DNA of 64,000 nt from Phaseolus vulgaris. Its lineage: Eukaryota; Streptophyta; Magnoliopsida; Fabales; Fabaceae. Below are positions 22,117 through 34,500 of the stretch, piece by piece. A program made the position numbers and the translations under genes. Numbering within the stretch: position 1 is the stretch's first letter; every line of letters starts with the position of its first letter. Location: NCBI RefSeq assembly GCF_000499845.2, contig NC_023758.2, positions 43,445,524-43,509,523 on the forward strand, in the 5' to 3' direction. The notes beneath the pieces are model-generated. The model was not told the origin of the DNA, searched no databases, and saw only the letters and a program-made list of their open reading frames with translations.

Positions 22117-25100
22117 ATGAGTAAAGTCTTCTCTGAGATACTCGCGGACAAGCTGTCCAAGCTCAACAGAACCCAGAAGTGCATTGAAAGTATCCTTTTT
22201 CCTGAAAAAATGTTTATTAGTTTATTTTACTGGATAGATGTGCTTATTTTTTATGATTATTTCGCCCAATTGGGACATGTTCGTTGGTAGTGATGGTTTG
22301 GAAGTGTTTCTCTATATATATGTTGCAATTTATTGAATTAACCAGTGTGCATATGTGTGTGTGTTGCAATTCATTGGAACTAATTAGTATACTAAAGATC
22401 ATCTCTGGTAGAGTTTCAGTTGAGAGAAAGAATGTCATTCATGGATGGAAGGTGTGTGATGTAGTTGAGATGCTTTGGTGTGTGATGTAGTTGAGATGCT
22501 TTGGTGTGTGATAAATTGGGAATTGGTCTCTGCATAAATATCTTTGCTGTAATTGGAATTAGCATGTTCGTTTGTAAAGGTGATCCTAATTGGAATTAGG
22601 TCATGGTAATTGTGACCTGGTCATTATTTTCAGTTTATATGTGATGGCTAGAGTGGGAAGAAGCAAAAAAAGCTATTGAATTATGACTTTTGATTGCTGA
22701 TTCTGTGAAGGGCATATGAATTGTTGCCCTAGATTTGTGTGCTGTTGATTATTTTTTGTGTTGAATGGCTTGAATATCTTTCCAATTTTGTCTTTGCGAA
22801 AGTTTAAGAAAGTTATTATTGTTTCTTAGAGAAGCAATGTACAAAAAGATAAAACATGTCATGTGTGGAGGTAGAATTAGACTTGCCATGCAACTACAGG
22901 GGGGAGCTTTTATATGTAAAGTCACCGAAAAGGAACTTAGTGGGATATCTGTTTGAATCATGCTAAAGGTATCAGAGTAGTATTTAAATACAGATGTATG
23001 TGTTTCATGTGATCCATATACCAAGGAGATGAATAAATTAACGGCTATGTAAACTTGATTTTATGCAAAGGCTCTTCTGCAAGTTTATCAGTTGTTTTTT
23101 TAATTTATATTAATAATAAAGTGCACAATTTTGCTTTATACTTAAGTCTATCTGCTTTTAGGCCCACAAAGAGTTGAATCTTAGACTTCTTAATGCTATC
23201 CTTTTGGCATGTATTTTAAGACCTTAAACACATTATTGACCCAATGTCCACCTTTAAAAGGATTTGCCTAGTGCTGTGGCAGCTTAGTTTTGGAGAACTT
23301 ATTTGCCTTTGTATGACTATAGCATATCAATAGTTTAACTAAGTCATATGTTTGATGCATCAAAATATTGTTGTTACAGTCTGTTTAAAGCTGAATTTGT
23401 CAGGGCTTGGTCAATATAAATTGAAGTGAGTTTCTGTTCTGGTAGAGAATTTTTGTGTGGATTTTTCTTACTTTAAAAGTGGTCTACATTTAAAGAAAAA
23501 AGGTTATGCTCATATGGTGTAAAATATTTACACTGTTATCCAATCACAAATCACCATAATGGTAATTTTGTTGGCCTTCACAACAATTACCTTAAAAGTT
23601 AGATTAATGGTAATTTGTGATTGGATAACAATGTAAAATTGTTTTGCGCTCTCAGTGCATAACCATTAAACTCTAAATATTACTCCCTATTATTAAGTTG
23701 ATCTTTTAAAGTGCATGGATTGATTGTTTGTTCCGTATACTTTGCTATCTTTAATTTTTTGAATAGCGTTATCACATTGGTGTATATTTCACTGGAGCGA
23801 GGCAAAACTGGTAGTGGAAACATGGAATAAGCAATTTCAAAATTCAGAAAGGGTTCAGCGAGTCCCTCTTCTGTATCTTGCAAATGATATCATTCAGAAC
23901 AGCAGATGTAAAGGAAATGAGTTTGTGACTGAGTTTTGGGCCATTCTTCCCACAGCACTTAAGGATGCTCTTGAGAAAGGTGATGATCAAGAAAAATATG
24001 CCGTATCTAGACTGGTAAGCCTTTTTCCAGGGTCTAAAACGAGTACAAGTGAATACAACCATTCAAATCATTGTTTAGAAATGTGGGAAAAGGGGCTTTT
24101 GGATGGTTTGGGATTTGTATATGAAGTTGTTGCAGACTTATTTGTTCATACAAGAACTGATACCTATGGCATATAAATGTTAAGAAATGATTTGCATACC
24201 ATGATATTGATTTCAATGTAGGCAGTTTGATCTAACTTGCTGCTTACCTTACTTTAGGTTGGTATATGGGAAGAGAGGAAAGTGTTTGAATCTCACACTA
24301 AGAACCTTAAAAAATCAATATTTGGAGAAGAAGCACCTTCACAGTTTGAATTCAACAAAAAGCGATCCCGTTCTGTCAGAATTGTGAAAAGGGATTCTCG
24401 TTCCATTAAAACGGTAAGACGGGGACCTTTGTGCCTCTCCCCTCCCCAATGTTATACTCCAACATTTCTATGCTTTTAAATGATTGCACCCTTCAAAACA
24501 ATTTGCAATTCTTCTTGCATAGCTAACCGGATGAATTTTATGTAATCCAGAAATTGTCCATTGGAGGTACAGCAGAAAAAATAGTTTCAGCCTTCCATAC
24601 AGTGCTTAATGAACATTCCAATGAAGATGCAGAGATGGGTAAATGCAAGTATGCTGTTCAATGTGTGCGGAAGATGGAAAAAAATGTTGATATTGCATGT
24701 TCTGTTGGTAAGCTATCGTTATAAAGAAATTAACACCTAATTTTTGGAAGATAGGATTCTTATACTTTCTTTTTCAGTAAAGGACCCTAAGCGAAAAACT
24801 TTGTCTAAGGAACTTGTGGAGGAAGAAAATATTTTGAAAAAATGCATTGAAAATCTCAAAGTAGTTGAAGCAAATAGAGCAGCACTTGTAACGCAGTTAA
24901 AGGAAGCTTTGCATGAGCAGGCAAGTATTTATTTCCGTGTCTTCAGTAAGATTTTATATTTCAAGTTCAGCAGTTATTAGGTTTCTTGTTGATATTTTGA
25001 GTGCCAGTGCTATCTTTTAATTACTTGTGTTTTTATGTACCAGGAATCTGAGCTGGAGAATGTCCGGACGCAGATTCAGGTATGTATTATCGTGATTCTT

Positions 25101-26595
25101 TTTATCAGAAAAGACTATCCTATTTTGAGTAGTTTCTTATGAGATGCAAATGTGATATATATTTCTTGTGTATCTAGGTTTTCCATTATTTAATTACCTT
25201 TCTTATGTGTCTCTTCTTAGTATATATCAATAAAAGGTAATTGGACCATATTGTGGTATAGTTCGTAAAATGCTCATAAATAGTGTTTGTAGTTGTAAAA
25301 CATTTTAGAGAATAAATTAAACTCTCCTTCCCCGAGTTGTACATAGTGTACGCAAACTCTACTCCTGTTCATTTTTAGAGTAGTTTATGTGTCTGAAACG
25401 CATTTAAACCGGGAAGAGGAATGGGGAATACGGTGTTACTTCTGAAAGGATTCATGATTTTGTTCCTTATGAAAGTTTAGATTTCTGATTTTAATCTCTA
25501 AATTTTGTTTGTCCAATTTTAGTCTCTCTCAGAGACTGAAATTGATGACGGAAAATGATTGAGGGATCAAATATGGACAATTTTTTATAAGAACTAAAAT
25601 TAGAAATACGAAATTTTATAAGGACAAAATATTTAACCCCTTTTTGAAAGTAGCGAGTGTATGGCATACCTTTTAGGAACCTCAAAGGCGTTTGATGTAA
25701 TAAACTGAGTTTTGAAACAGAAACTATTTAGTTGCTTTATCTCACAAACAAATACGAAGTAACTAAGTTCCTGTTTAGCATTAAAAGCCATTATATATGT
25801 GTGTGTGTATTATTATGCTTTTGTTCAGGAACTTTGACACGCTTTTACTGCTTATGATGCTAACGAATTTAATTTAATGGTATGGAGGTAGCACAAGCAC
25901 AAGTAGAAGAGGCAAGCCACATGCGGAAGCGACTTGATGAAGATTCTTCTTATAAAGCTTCAACTGCAACGTCTTTTACTGATGTGAATGCAAAATCAGA
26001 AGCAGCAACTAAAAAGTCAGCCGCAGCAATTGCAGCTGAGGTTGCAGATAAGCTAGCTGCTTCTGCCTCATCTCAGTTTATCATGACTTCTGTTCTCTCT
26101 TCATTTGCAGTAGAAGAGGCAAAAAATGTTTGTCTAACTTCTGAGTCCATGTCAAAACCTGAGAAGTCAGCACCTATATCAGATCCAAATATTTATATGT
26201 CTTCACAACAGTTAATTGCCACATCAAATCATTCATATCCGCCGGTTATGGTACCTCAACCTACCTTGCAGAATCCAACCGCAACATCACAGAGTCAATA
26301 CCAATTGCTTGGTAGTTCATCCTCCCACCATTATTTGCAATCATCTGGAGGGGTCATTTCTCCATATGGTTATGGTAGCGCCCCTCCTTTACCACTGGGA
26401 CCACCCCCACCTCATATGGTGGGCCCAATGGTGCCTCTGACTCATCAGGCAATGCAAATAAGTCAGCAGCAACCAGCACCGATAGCTCCACATCAACCAA
26501 TACAATTGACGCAGCAAGCCCCAGCACCTCCTAGTTTTCGACCACTTCAACCGCCAGGAATGGTGTACTATGGCAATCATCAGCATTCCATATGA
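22117..26595 (+). CDS. CID-domain protein, RPRD/Rtt103-like regulator of nuclear pre-mRNA
   Basis: Seven coding exons: 22117-22189, 23767-24014, 24258-24413, 24551-24707, 24778-24920, 25044-25079, 25888-26595; 1521 nt, 506 aa. Residues about 1-130 form a CTD-interacting domain: FSEILADKLSKLNRTQ, then LSHWCIFHWSEAKLVVETW, the signature PLLYLANDIIQNS, and the last helix VGIWEERKVF. Residues about 205-290 are Glu/Lys/Ala-rich and helical, likely the coiled coil that dimerises RPRD proteins. The remaining 220 residues are Pro/Gln/Ser-rich and disordered (PLGPPPPHMVGPM, SQQQPAP). Family role: CID proteins bind the phosphorylated heptad repeats of RNA polymerase II and affect termination and 3' processing; Arabidopsis At5g10060 is the type I recall. 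Intron 5 uses a GC donor. The terminal exon starts after an unusual acceptor, TATGGAG. Confidence 0.9.
22451..22512 (+). repeat. 26-bp tandem repeat in CID intron 1
   Basis: A 26-bp unit beginning GGTGTGTGATGTAGTTGAGA occurs twice exactly (22451 and 22477), with a partial third copy from 22503. Confidence 0.95.
23502..23664. mobile_element. Small MITE with long terminal inverted repeats in CID intron 1
   Basis: The left end GGTTATGC and right end GCATAACC are inverted. Further in, TTTACACTGTTATCCAATCA on the left is mirrored by TGATTGGATAACAATGTAAA on the right, then CACAAATCACCAT by ATGGTAATTTGTG. The 163-bp element is AT-rich in the middle and has no coding capacity. No clear target duplication could be defined. 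Confidence 0.7.
24921..25043 (+). other. GC-AG intron 5 of the CID/RPRD gene
   Basis: The donor is GAGCAG|GCAAGTATT and the acceptor is TGTACCAG. The frame requires the exon to end in CAG (HEQ) and continue at GAATCTGAG (ESE). Splicing at the GT four bases later would give an immediate stop. This donor is identical over AG|GCAAGTAT to the one in TSR3 intron 4. Confidence 0.85.
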
Positions 26596-28817
26596 TACCC
26601 CTGCAGTAGTTTAATTATAGTCCAAATGACCTGTTTGAAACAAGCAAATCCAGAGATTATTTAATTTTGAGCTCCATGGTATGCTCACTGGGATTGAGTT
26701 CGCAAAATACATGGAAAACCAGGCCTAGCACATTGGTCACTGGGATGTAAAAGGAAAGTATCACTTGTCAAGATACTAAACGCTTTAAACAAATTCGTTT
26801 TAGACTTACTGTGTAGGAAGTTCTCTTGAGCAAATGTAGTGTTTTTGCTCGACATATTTTGACAGAATTTTTTTGAGATAATGTACTTGTATTATATATA
26901 CTTAGCTGATTAAATAATTATTGGATTATATTAGATAAAGGAAACAGAGGCAGGGGGTCTTTCCCATCTGCACACAATTTTGTGTTTGGTTGATTGGAGC
27001 AACTTTCACAATTTTACATCCGTTGGTTATAGTATCTCCGGCAGGGTGTGGTGGTTCAACATAGCAATAGTTCTTTTATGCCTCTCCTGTTGTGTTGATT
27101 TGGAAGGATAGCACTCGGAGGCTATATGTTGACTGTAGAAGTTCCGCCAAGTATTCCATAAGGGGCAGGTTATAATGCACGATAAGGTTCAATAGTATGA
27201 ATCTTCATTGTGTTTGATTGTAGAAGCTTCAACATTTAACAATTAGAACAATTACTGAATCAACGTATACAGTAATTTACAGTTTACTTTGAAAATGTGA
27301 ATTATGAATAAAATTGATGATGAGTAATTTTGGTTTTTTACTGTGATTAATTTTTTTAATGACATTGGAAGGTATTTAAAGGTTATTTTAGAGAAAGGAA
27401 TTTGATTAGTAATATTTTTTACATGATTGTCTGTTACAGTAGTAAGAGGTGAGCATGCTCTGATCTAATTTTTATGAAATAAGGAATATGATGTTTGTTG
27501 AAGCATCCTTGTGGTGATCTCCACAATTGGAAGAATGAATAGAAAAAGAAATGAAGGTATGAATTGGAAGAGAGACTAAGTCAAAAAGACAGATTGGAAG
27601 GTGATGTTCCTCAATCACAATTAAGCGATGTACCAAAATTGAAATGCCAAATCCAGATATGTGTCAATACAACATCGGTTGAAGCTACTGGTGTTGATAG
27701 ATACCTACGTACATAAAAGGTTGCACCAACTCACTCGAAAAAGATGAATAAATGAAATGGAATCAAGCTATTACCATAGGATGAATATAGTAACATATTT
27801 TCTAATATATTTTTCTATTCTTTTAGTTTTAGTTTATTAGAAATTATAAAATCATGAGTGAAGATTCAATAAGAAAAGAGAAGACCTATATAAAAGTGTA
27901 TTTTTCAATAAATTAAAATATTAATTTAAGAATATTTTTTATTAATAAATATTATTAATTAATATATTAGCTTCGCAATTTTACAAAAGTGTTGGATATA
28001 CAAACCAAGTCAAGGTTGAGAATTTATGTATAAGGAAAATAAGTGTTTTATTTTCATAAAAAATTTGGAAATAAAACCAAATATTATGAAAAATTATAGT
28101 TTGACTTGATGAGGTAAATTGCATTCGGAATGTTTTTATCCTTAAATTCTTTTTTAATTTCACTTTTAGTTCTTAAATAAAATTTGTTGGTGTGTATACT
28201 TTTCTGTTGATATATAATTTTGATGTGAATATGTTAAATAATGATCTGAGAATACGTGAGTTATTATGTCATCAATCAGTTTCATAAATGTAATTTTAGA
28301 ATAGATATTTATATTAAAATCTATTTTGAATATCTCTCTTATTACATATATAAATATGTTTTGAACAGTTGAGTAAATAGCTTACGTAATTAAATAATCT
28401 TTTATTGGATTTTCTTGCCGTCTTCACCAATAATTCAGCGATCAATCATTGAATGGTGAAACTTGAATTTTTAGGAATACTTCTCTTTCTTCAGAAAATC
28501 TACGCTATCTTTTCGGTAAGAACAATATTCTTATAAATAATTATTATATTTATAACTTAAATTTCTATTATATTCATAATAATTAAAAATTTATAATATA
28601 AATGTTATTACCATATTTTGATAATATTAGAAAGTAATATGTAATTGAATCATAAAATAATATTCAACAGACTTACTCATAAATGTATATTATTTTTTTA
28701 TTAACTTAAAATATATAATATTATATTTAAATACAATAAATAATTTATTTCTCTTCTTATCTTAAAAAATATAAAAAAAAGTAATTGTAATAAATTTATT
28801 TGAATTTTGATGTCTCG

Positions 28818-28897
28818 TAGTTACTTAACTTTTCACGTGAATTTTGAGTTAAATGCATAGTTACATGACTTTTCATGGGAATTTTGAATTATATGCA
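28818..28897 (+). repeat. 40-bp tandem duplication
   Basis: Two adjacent 40-bp units, 28818-28857 and 28858-28897, share TAGTTAC..ACTTTTCA..G.GAATTTTGA and end ATGCA. They differ at a handful of sites. Confidence 0.85.
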
Positions 28898-29474
28898 ACA
28901 ATTGTCACTTCCAAAAACCTTTTATGTGCTTTTCTATGATTTTGGATTTCAAGGATTTAACCTTGAAATTTAGAAATTGAAGACTGAGAGTGGTTTGGAA
29001 TCACTAAGAAAAATTTGAAGCTTTCTTGAGAAAAAAAATCCATAAGCATAGAGAAATTTCCATGTTTTATTAGAGATAGATAAAGTGAAGATCTTATATG
29101 AATTAAAAATAAAACTAAACTATTTAAATCTTATTTCACTAAATCATAAAAATAATTAATTGAAAGGTCTAAAATACTAAGGTTGATAGCAACTTCACCT
29201 TATTTTAATATTTTTCTGATTTGTTTTATATAGAATGGAACAAATATTCTAAAAAATAGAAGCAAGAGAGAGGTTGTATGAGATTTCAATTCATATCATA
29301 AAATCCATATGTTGGAATTTATTGGAGCAGTGTGTGTACGCGTCCCACACCACATGGTTAGCTAATCAAGTCACATATAAGCCTCAAATATCTTCAATTA
29401 ATTTATAAGTTACAAACTTTATCTTATATTATTACTGTAAAAAGTTATTAAATAAAATTTAATTTTAATAATCA

Positions 29475-29860
29475 AAATAATTAATTATTATTTAATTAAA
29501 TTAAAGACTATTTTATAAACTAAAAAAATTATTTGTATTTAAAGTAATTTCTATTATTAATAAAAAATTATAAAATAATTTTTAAATTGGTATTTAATCA
29601 TTAACTACCAAAATTTTATCTACGGACTATTTTCTATTTTAAATTAGTCTTTTAGATACTAATTTAAAATCTAAAATATTAGTAGTTAGTTTAAATATCA
29701 ATTTTAAAATTATTTTATAAATATTTGTTAATAATAGAAATCACTTTAAATACTAATAATTTTTTTAAATACTAATAATTTTTTAGTTTTTAAAATAGTA
29801 TCTAAATTAGTCAATTTAGTGATTAATTATTTTTTATCTTAAATTTAATTATTATTTAAT
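29475..29860. mobile_element. Old foldback element of the CACTA-MITE family
   Basis: The two halves are inverted copies. The left arm has ACTATTTTATAAACTAAAAA, TAATTTCTATTATTAATAAA and AAATTGGTATTTAATCA; the reverse of the right arm has the same blocks in the same order. The centre (CTACCAAAATTTTATC) matches the loop region of the better preserved copy at 57850-58249. The CACTA ends are lost or unrecognisable. Confidence 0.5.
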
Positions 29861-31071
29861 TATTTTTTTATTTTTATACAATTTGAAATTGGTTTTTTTA
29901 GTTTATATAAATTGTTTAAATTTTGGTTTTTCCCTCTGTAAAGATTTTTTTTTAATTTTTATTTCCCTAAAATTTTAGGTCACTCTTTTTAGTTTCTAAT
30001 ATTAGTTTTAAAATATATAGATAACATTTATTTTATATATTTCAAGAGTTTTTTTTCTTCATGAACATATCAACGTTATATCATAACACTATTATGCATC
30101 ACCTGGAATGATTATTTGATATTTGTTTAATATAAGTTAATACAAATACTTAATTCTGTAATACTATATATTAAAAGTGGTAATTTTTAATTTTAAAGAG
30201 ATCCAAATAAAAATATACATTTCTAAGGAAATTGAAATCAAAACTCGCTTATTTTACTGGACTTAAAAATACATTTAAGCAAATCAATAATATAATTATT
30301 TAAATCTTAATCGGTCCAAATTCTATAAATTATTGTATAAAAAACAAAATACATTCATTTAAAACAATAAATAGTTACAAAAAAAATAATTATATATACA
30401 CAACCTGAAAGTTATTGCTCAAGTTCAATTAAGAATAACAAGGTTAAATTATAATTTTGGTATTCATCTAATATTATATGTGGTTTTTTATTTTTCTAAA
30501 TTTTAGATTCTATAAAATATATATGAAGTATTGAAAGCTTTAAAACTCTGATTCGACTTCATCATGATTTTGGTAAAAGAGAAGAGTAAATAAATGATCA
30601 CAAGAGTCTCTGAGTGTAATAAATGAGAAATAGAAATAACCTAGAACCTCATATTTTTTTAACCTAATAATCTGAACTTCTTTTATTCACTTTGTATCTT
30701 CTTGAAGCACCATTCGTTGTTGTTGAGCTCATTTCACTCTACCAGAGAAGTTAATTCTGATAAGAATAGATATGAAGTTTGAGATGAACAGAGATGAGTT
30801 TATTGCAATATAAGCAGTGATAAGGAGAAGTAGTTGTGAGAATTAATTAGACTAAGTATTTCATAAAAGAGTTTTATCCTGCGCGATAATTGAATTTAGT
30901 TAAAATGATAATAAAAAAAATGTAGTATTGGGTATGTAGGAAAAAATGGAAGGCACGTTATAATGGATAAGTGAAATTATTGCACGGATGGTGCAGCGAT
31001 TGTTGTTTTATTCTATAGAAAAAGAGAAAAAGTGTGGTGGTGGTGGAACTTAGGAAGAAGTAGAAGAAGCC

Positions 31072-31560
31072 ATGAGAAGGTCTGTGTGTGAGTTATTGTA
31101 TGAGCTTTATGCCAAGACAATAGTCCTTGTAACATACATGCTAATACAACTCATCCTTATCATTCGCTACCTTAAATCAAATACGCCTCCAATATCAACC
31201 ACCCAATACCTCAGTTTCATCGAACAGAAGAACCCTGCCATTCGTTGCACCACAAGACTCAAGGCTGAACACATAGACTGCAGAGTGTGTCTCTCTGAAT
31301 TCCAGGAGGGGGAGAAGGTGAGGAACCTCAACTGCAGACACACTTTTCACAAGGATTGCCTTGACCAGTGGTTGCAGCAATACTGTGCCACTTGCCCACT
31401 TTGCAGGCACAAGGTCTTGCCAGATCATGTTGTGGCCAACTACAACCTCCTTCAAAATCAGGTACAAGAAGAAGAAGAAGAGTATGATGGCAATGATCAC
31501 CAACTCATCTTTTTGTTATCTGCATTAAGGGGTGGTAGCACTTTGCACACATATCTTTGA
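31072..31560 (+). CDS. Membrane-anchored RING-H2 E3 ubiquitin ligase, small ATL/RHA-like
   Basis: An uninterrupted 162-residue frame with an ATG start. Residues about 15-33 (AKTIVLVTYMLIQLILIIR) form one membrane helix near the N-terminus. A RING-H2 finger follows with C70, C73, C88, H90, H93, C96, C108 and C111 (CRVC, CRHTFHKDC, CPLC), spacing C-X2-C-X14-C-X1-H-X2-H-X2-C-X11-C-X2-C, and the expected Trp100 (DQW) for E2 contact. The C-terminus has a Glu run (EEEEE, about 133-137). Lack of introns and the size fit small plant ATL, RHA2 or XERICO-type ligases, which ubiquitinate substrates at membranes, often in stress or hormone signalling. The exact subfamily and substrate cannot be told from sequence. 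Confidence 0.9.
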   Translation: MRRSVCELLYELYAKTIVLVTYMLIQLILIIRYLKSNTPPISTTQYLSFIEQKNPAIRCTTRLKAEHIDCRVCLSEFQEGEKVRNLNCRHTFHKDCLDQWLQQYCATCPLCRHKVLPDHVVANYNLLQNQVQEEEEEYDGNDHQLIFLLSALRGGSTLHTYL

Positions 31561-34500
31561 TCTGCACTTACCTGGTCTTTCCCTTTTCGGGATTATTCAT
31601 TTCATCACCACAATACTCATTTATGCATCCTTAGATTTTTATATTTTTTTACCTTTTCCTCTTTCCAATCCAAGGTTGTATATATAGTAAAAGATAGACT
31701 CTCTAGCTACTTTCCCTGTTGTGCTGCGTAAGTCTACCTTGTTTAACTCTTTGAATTCGGTTTGGTGCATTTTGGAAACGGTTTAAGTTCGATGCTCCAG
31801 AGTTCACATGGGGCATATACCAAAATGGAGATGTATTTCAAAAGCCATTTCTTTGTATTTATCAAAACTTTAAGAAGAGATGATGTGTCCCAATTCAAAG
31901 CATAAACTTTACAGTTCAAAAGTTCTGAACAAAAGGGTCGATGGTTGTTGCAGTCATTAGATAGTTAGAAATTATAGGAAAAATCTTGCAACATAATTTG
32001 TGTGAGAAATCTTGTTGGACCAATATCAATCATGACAGCACTAACGAGATTAGTTTATAGTATAATAAACTGAGTACAAAATCGACACTGTGTTTGTTCC
32101 ACTCAATTAACTCCTTAGGTCATTCATTATGTACACCAATAGATCTTGATGGAACAAAACCTCACATCGTTTCTCGAAGAGGTAAAATGTTGAACTACAA
32201 GGAATAGTAGTGGGAGTAGATAGACATTGAAATGCTGCAATAATAAAGGGTAGGTGAAAAGGTTAAATGATATGTTGATGCATGATGCATGATGTAGAAG
32301 GGAATTCTCAGAAGTCAGACAGGGCAAGCTTTATCTTTATGGGATGAGTCCCCACAAGGCAGTGCTAGTCACATGCAAGAGCACAGGAATTAGCTGTCTG
32401 TACTCATTCTATCTTTTAACCGTGGACAACTTCATTATTTCAAAGGTTTATGCAGTACATTACTACAACATTTTGCAGATTTGAGTCCAAAAAAACAGGT
32501 CCTACAAATTACAGAAAGAGAGTTGACGTATATAGCTTCCCCCAACTCAGACAAAAGTAGCTATATGTGTAGTCTTTACATTTTTTACTTCACTTACCAC
32601 TCATGCTTTTAATGCATAATAGTTTCTTGTTATGTCATAAACTCCAACCCAGGACCACACACTACACTCCTTTTCCTTCTCTCTGTACTTGCTTGCTACT
32701 GTTTCAGCTGTATAGAAAATATGGTTATGGCACACTAGGTCTATGTTCAAAGATGGTTTCACAGGACCACAAGAGTGGTGTAGAGTAGCCTTTTCAAATG
32801 GTGACTGATTGTAGCAGGGCATTTTACATTTGCTTTTCTACAACTGCAGATTTAAACCAGATACCTCTTTCTTGCTTTTTATATGGTCACCAACAACAAA
32901 ATTTTGTGTTTCTGCCTTTTGATTCAAAATTATGTGTAGGATTTAAATAAAATGTTTTTAAATGAAGGCAGTTATTTAAAACATTTTTTTAACATAAGAA
33001 AGAAATGGGTGATTACACCAAGCCAAATATGATGACTATTGAATTTTTTTTTACCATAAATGTATGTGTTTGCTGATTGTATTTTTTACTGTATTACCAT
33101 TATTTGAACATTGTGGTTATGGATCCTGGAATTATTAGGTCCATCTATCTGTTTCAAGACAAACTTTTATATTAAAATTAAACTCCATTATTCTAACAAA
33201 TAAAATTCAAACATGTAAAGTTTGAGATTATAAATTAATAACAAAAGTTTACTTATATATAATGTGTTATTATGAATGACATACTTTTTTCAATACTAGT
33301 TAATTAGTGTCATGTAATATTTAAGATGAAAATAATAATTTTTAACTTTAAAGAAACTAAAATCAAAATTAATTTATTTTACATGGATTTAAAATATAAT
33401 TTAAGTTAAACAGCATTTTTTTTTCTCTTTTCTAGCCCTACATTTTTAAGGTGCTCAAATGATAAAATTGCAACTCGTACAAACTAAAATATTCAAATGT
33501 TTATTTAACAACGAGGTTTGTATTTTTAATTGTTTTTAAACTGAAATTTCTTGTGAATTTTTATAGAAACTAAAATGAAAAATAAGTTATTTTGTAAAGA
33601 TATAAAACATTTTAAAACCTAAATAAAAGCTGAATATGAAGTAACTTTCACAAAATGCTACAAACTAATGAAACGGGTTCTTTTACAAAATAATTCTATT
33701 TTAGTTTAAAAAATCATATAAATTAAAAGTTAGTCTATTTGTCGTATCAAAACACTTTCATTATCATTTGTCAGAAACACGACCACTCATTAAATCTATG
33801 TCTGTATTTCTATTTCACTATCATAATAAGAATTAACTGCCATAAAATTTAGATTTTATAATTATATGTTATTAGTATTAATTATATCAAAATTTTGTAC
33901 GATTTTTTAATACTTTTTTATTTTTGTACTATAATAACTTGTTTTTCTTTTGTTGAATTGTAGTTGAAAGGAGAGTTAGGTGAGGAAATTGAATACAGTG
34001 GGGCAAAGGGGAAGTATATATGATTATAAACTCATAACTTCAAATTGGACACGTGTCATGCTTTGACGCGTTCAAATTCCTTGGACCACCCATGATAATT
34101 TTGCTTCACAAAATATTTTCATTTTTTTATACAACTTTAGAAAGACACAAAATAACATTCTCAAATAATAAACAAAAATATAAATAACTTTAAATTATTC
34201 ACTTTCATTTGGAATACTGTACTAGTTTTGAAAAGGGAAAGGTTTACCACTTTTCATATATTTTCTACTTCCAAATTTAATATATTGGTAAAATCACCAT
34301 ATTTGTTATGCGTTGAAAATAAAATAATAAATTTGTGAATCTTTTTATATATATTATTCCCATTTATTCGTACACATAATAAGGCTCTTACTTTTTAAGA
34401 CCAACAATTTAATATAACTAAAAGTATTTGACAAACAATTTGAAAGTCACAAAACCATTTAATGTAATTATAAAGATTTGACAAATAATTTGATACTCAC

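Larger units (their letters stand above)
26596..31071. other. Intergenic, mostly AT-rich, no gene seen
   Basis: The CID gene 3' UTR probably extends to about 26900. The remainder has no supported coding region. It contains a 40-bp tandem duplication (28818-28897) and an old foldback element (about 29475-29860), listed separately. Confidence 0.6.
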
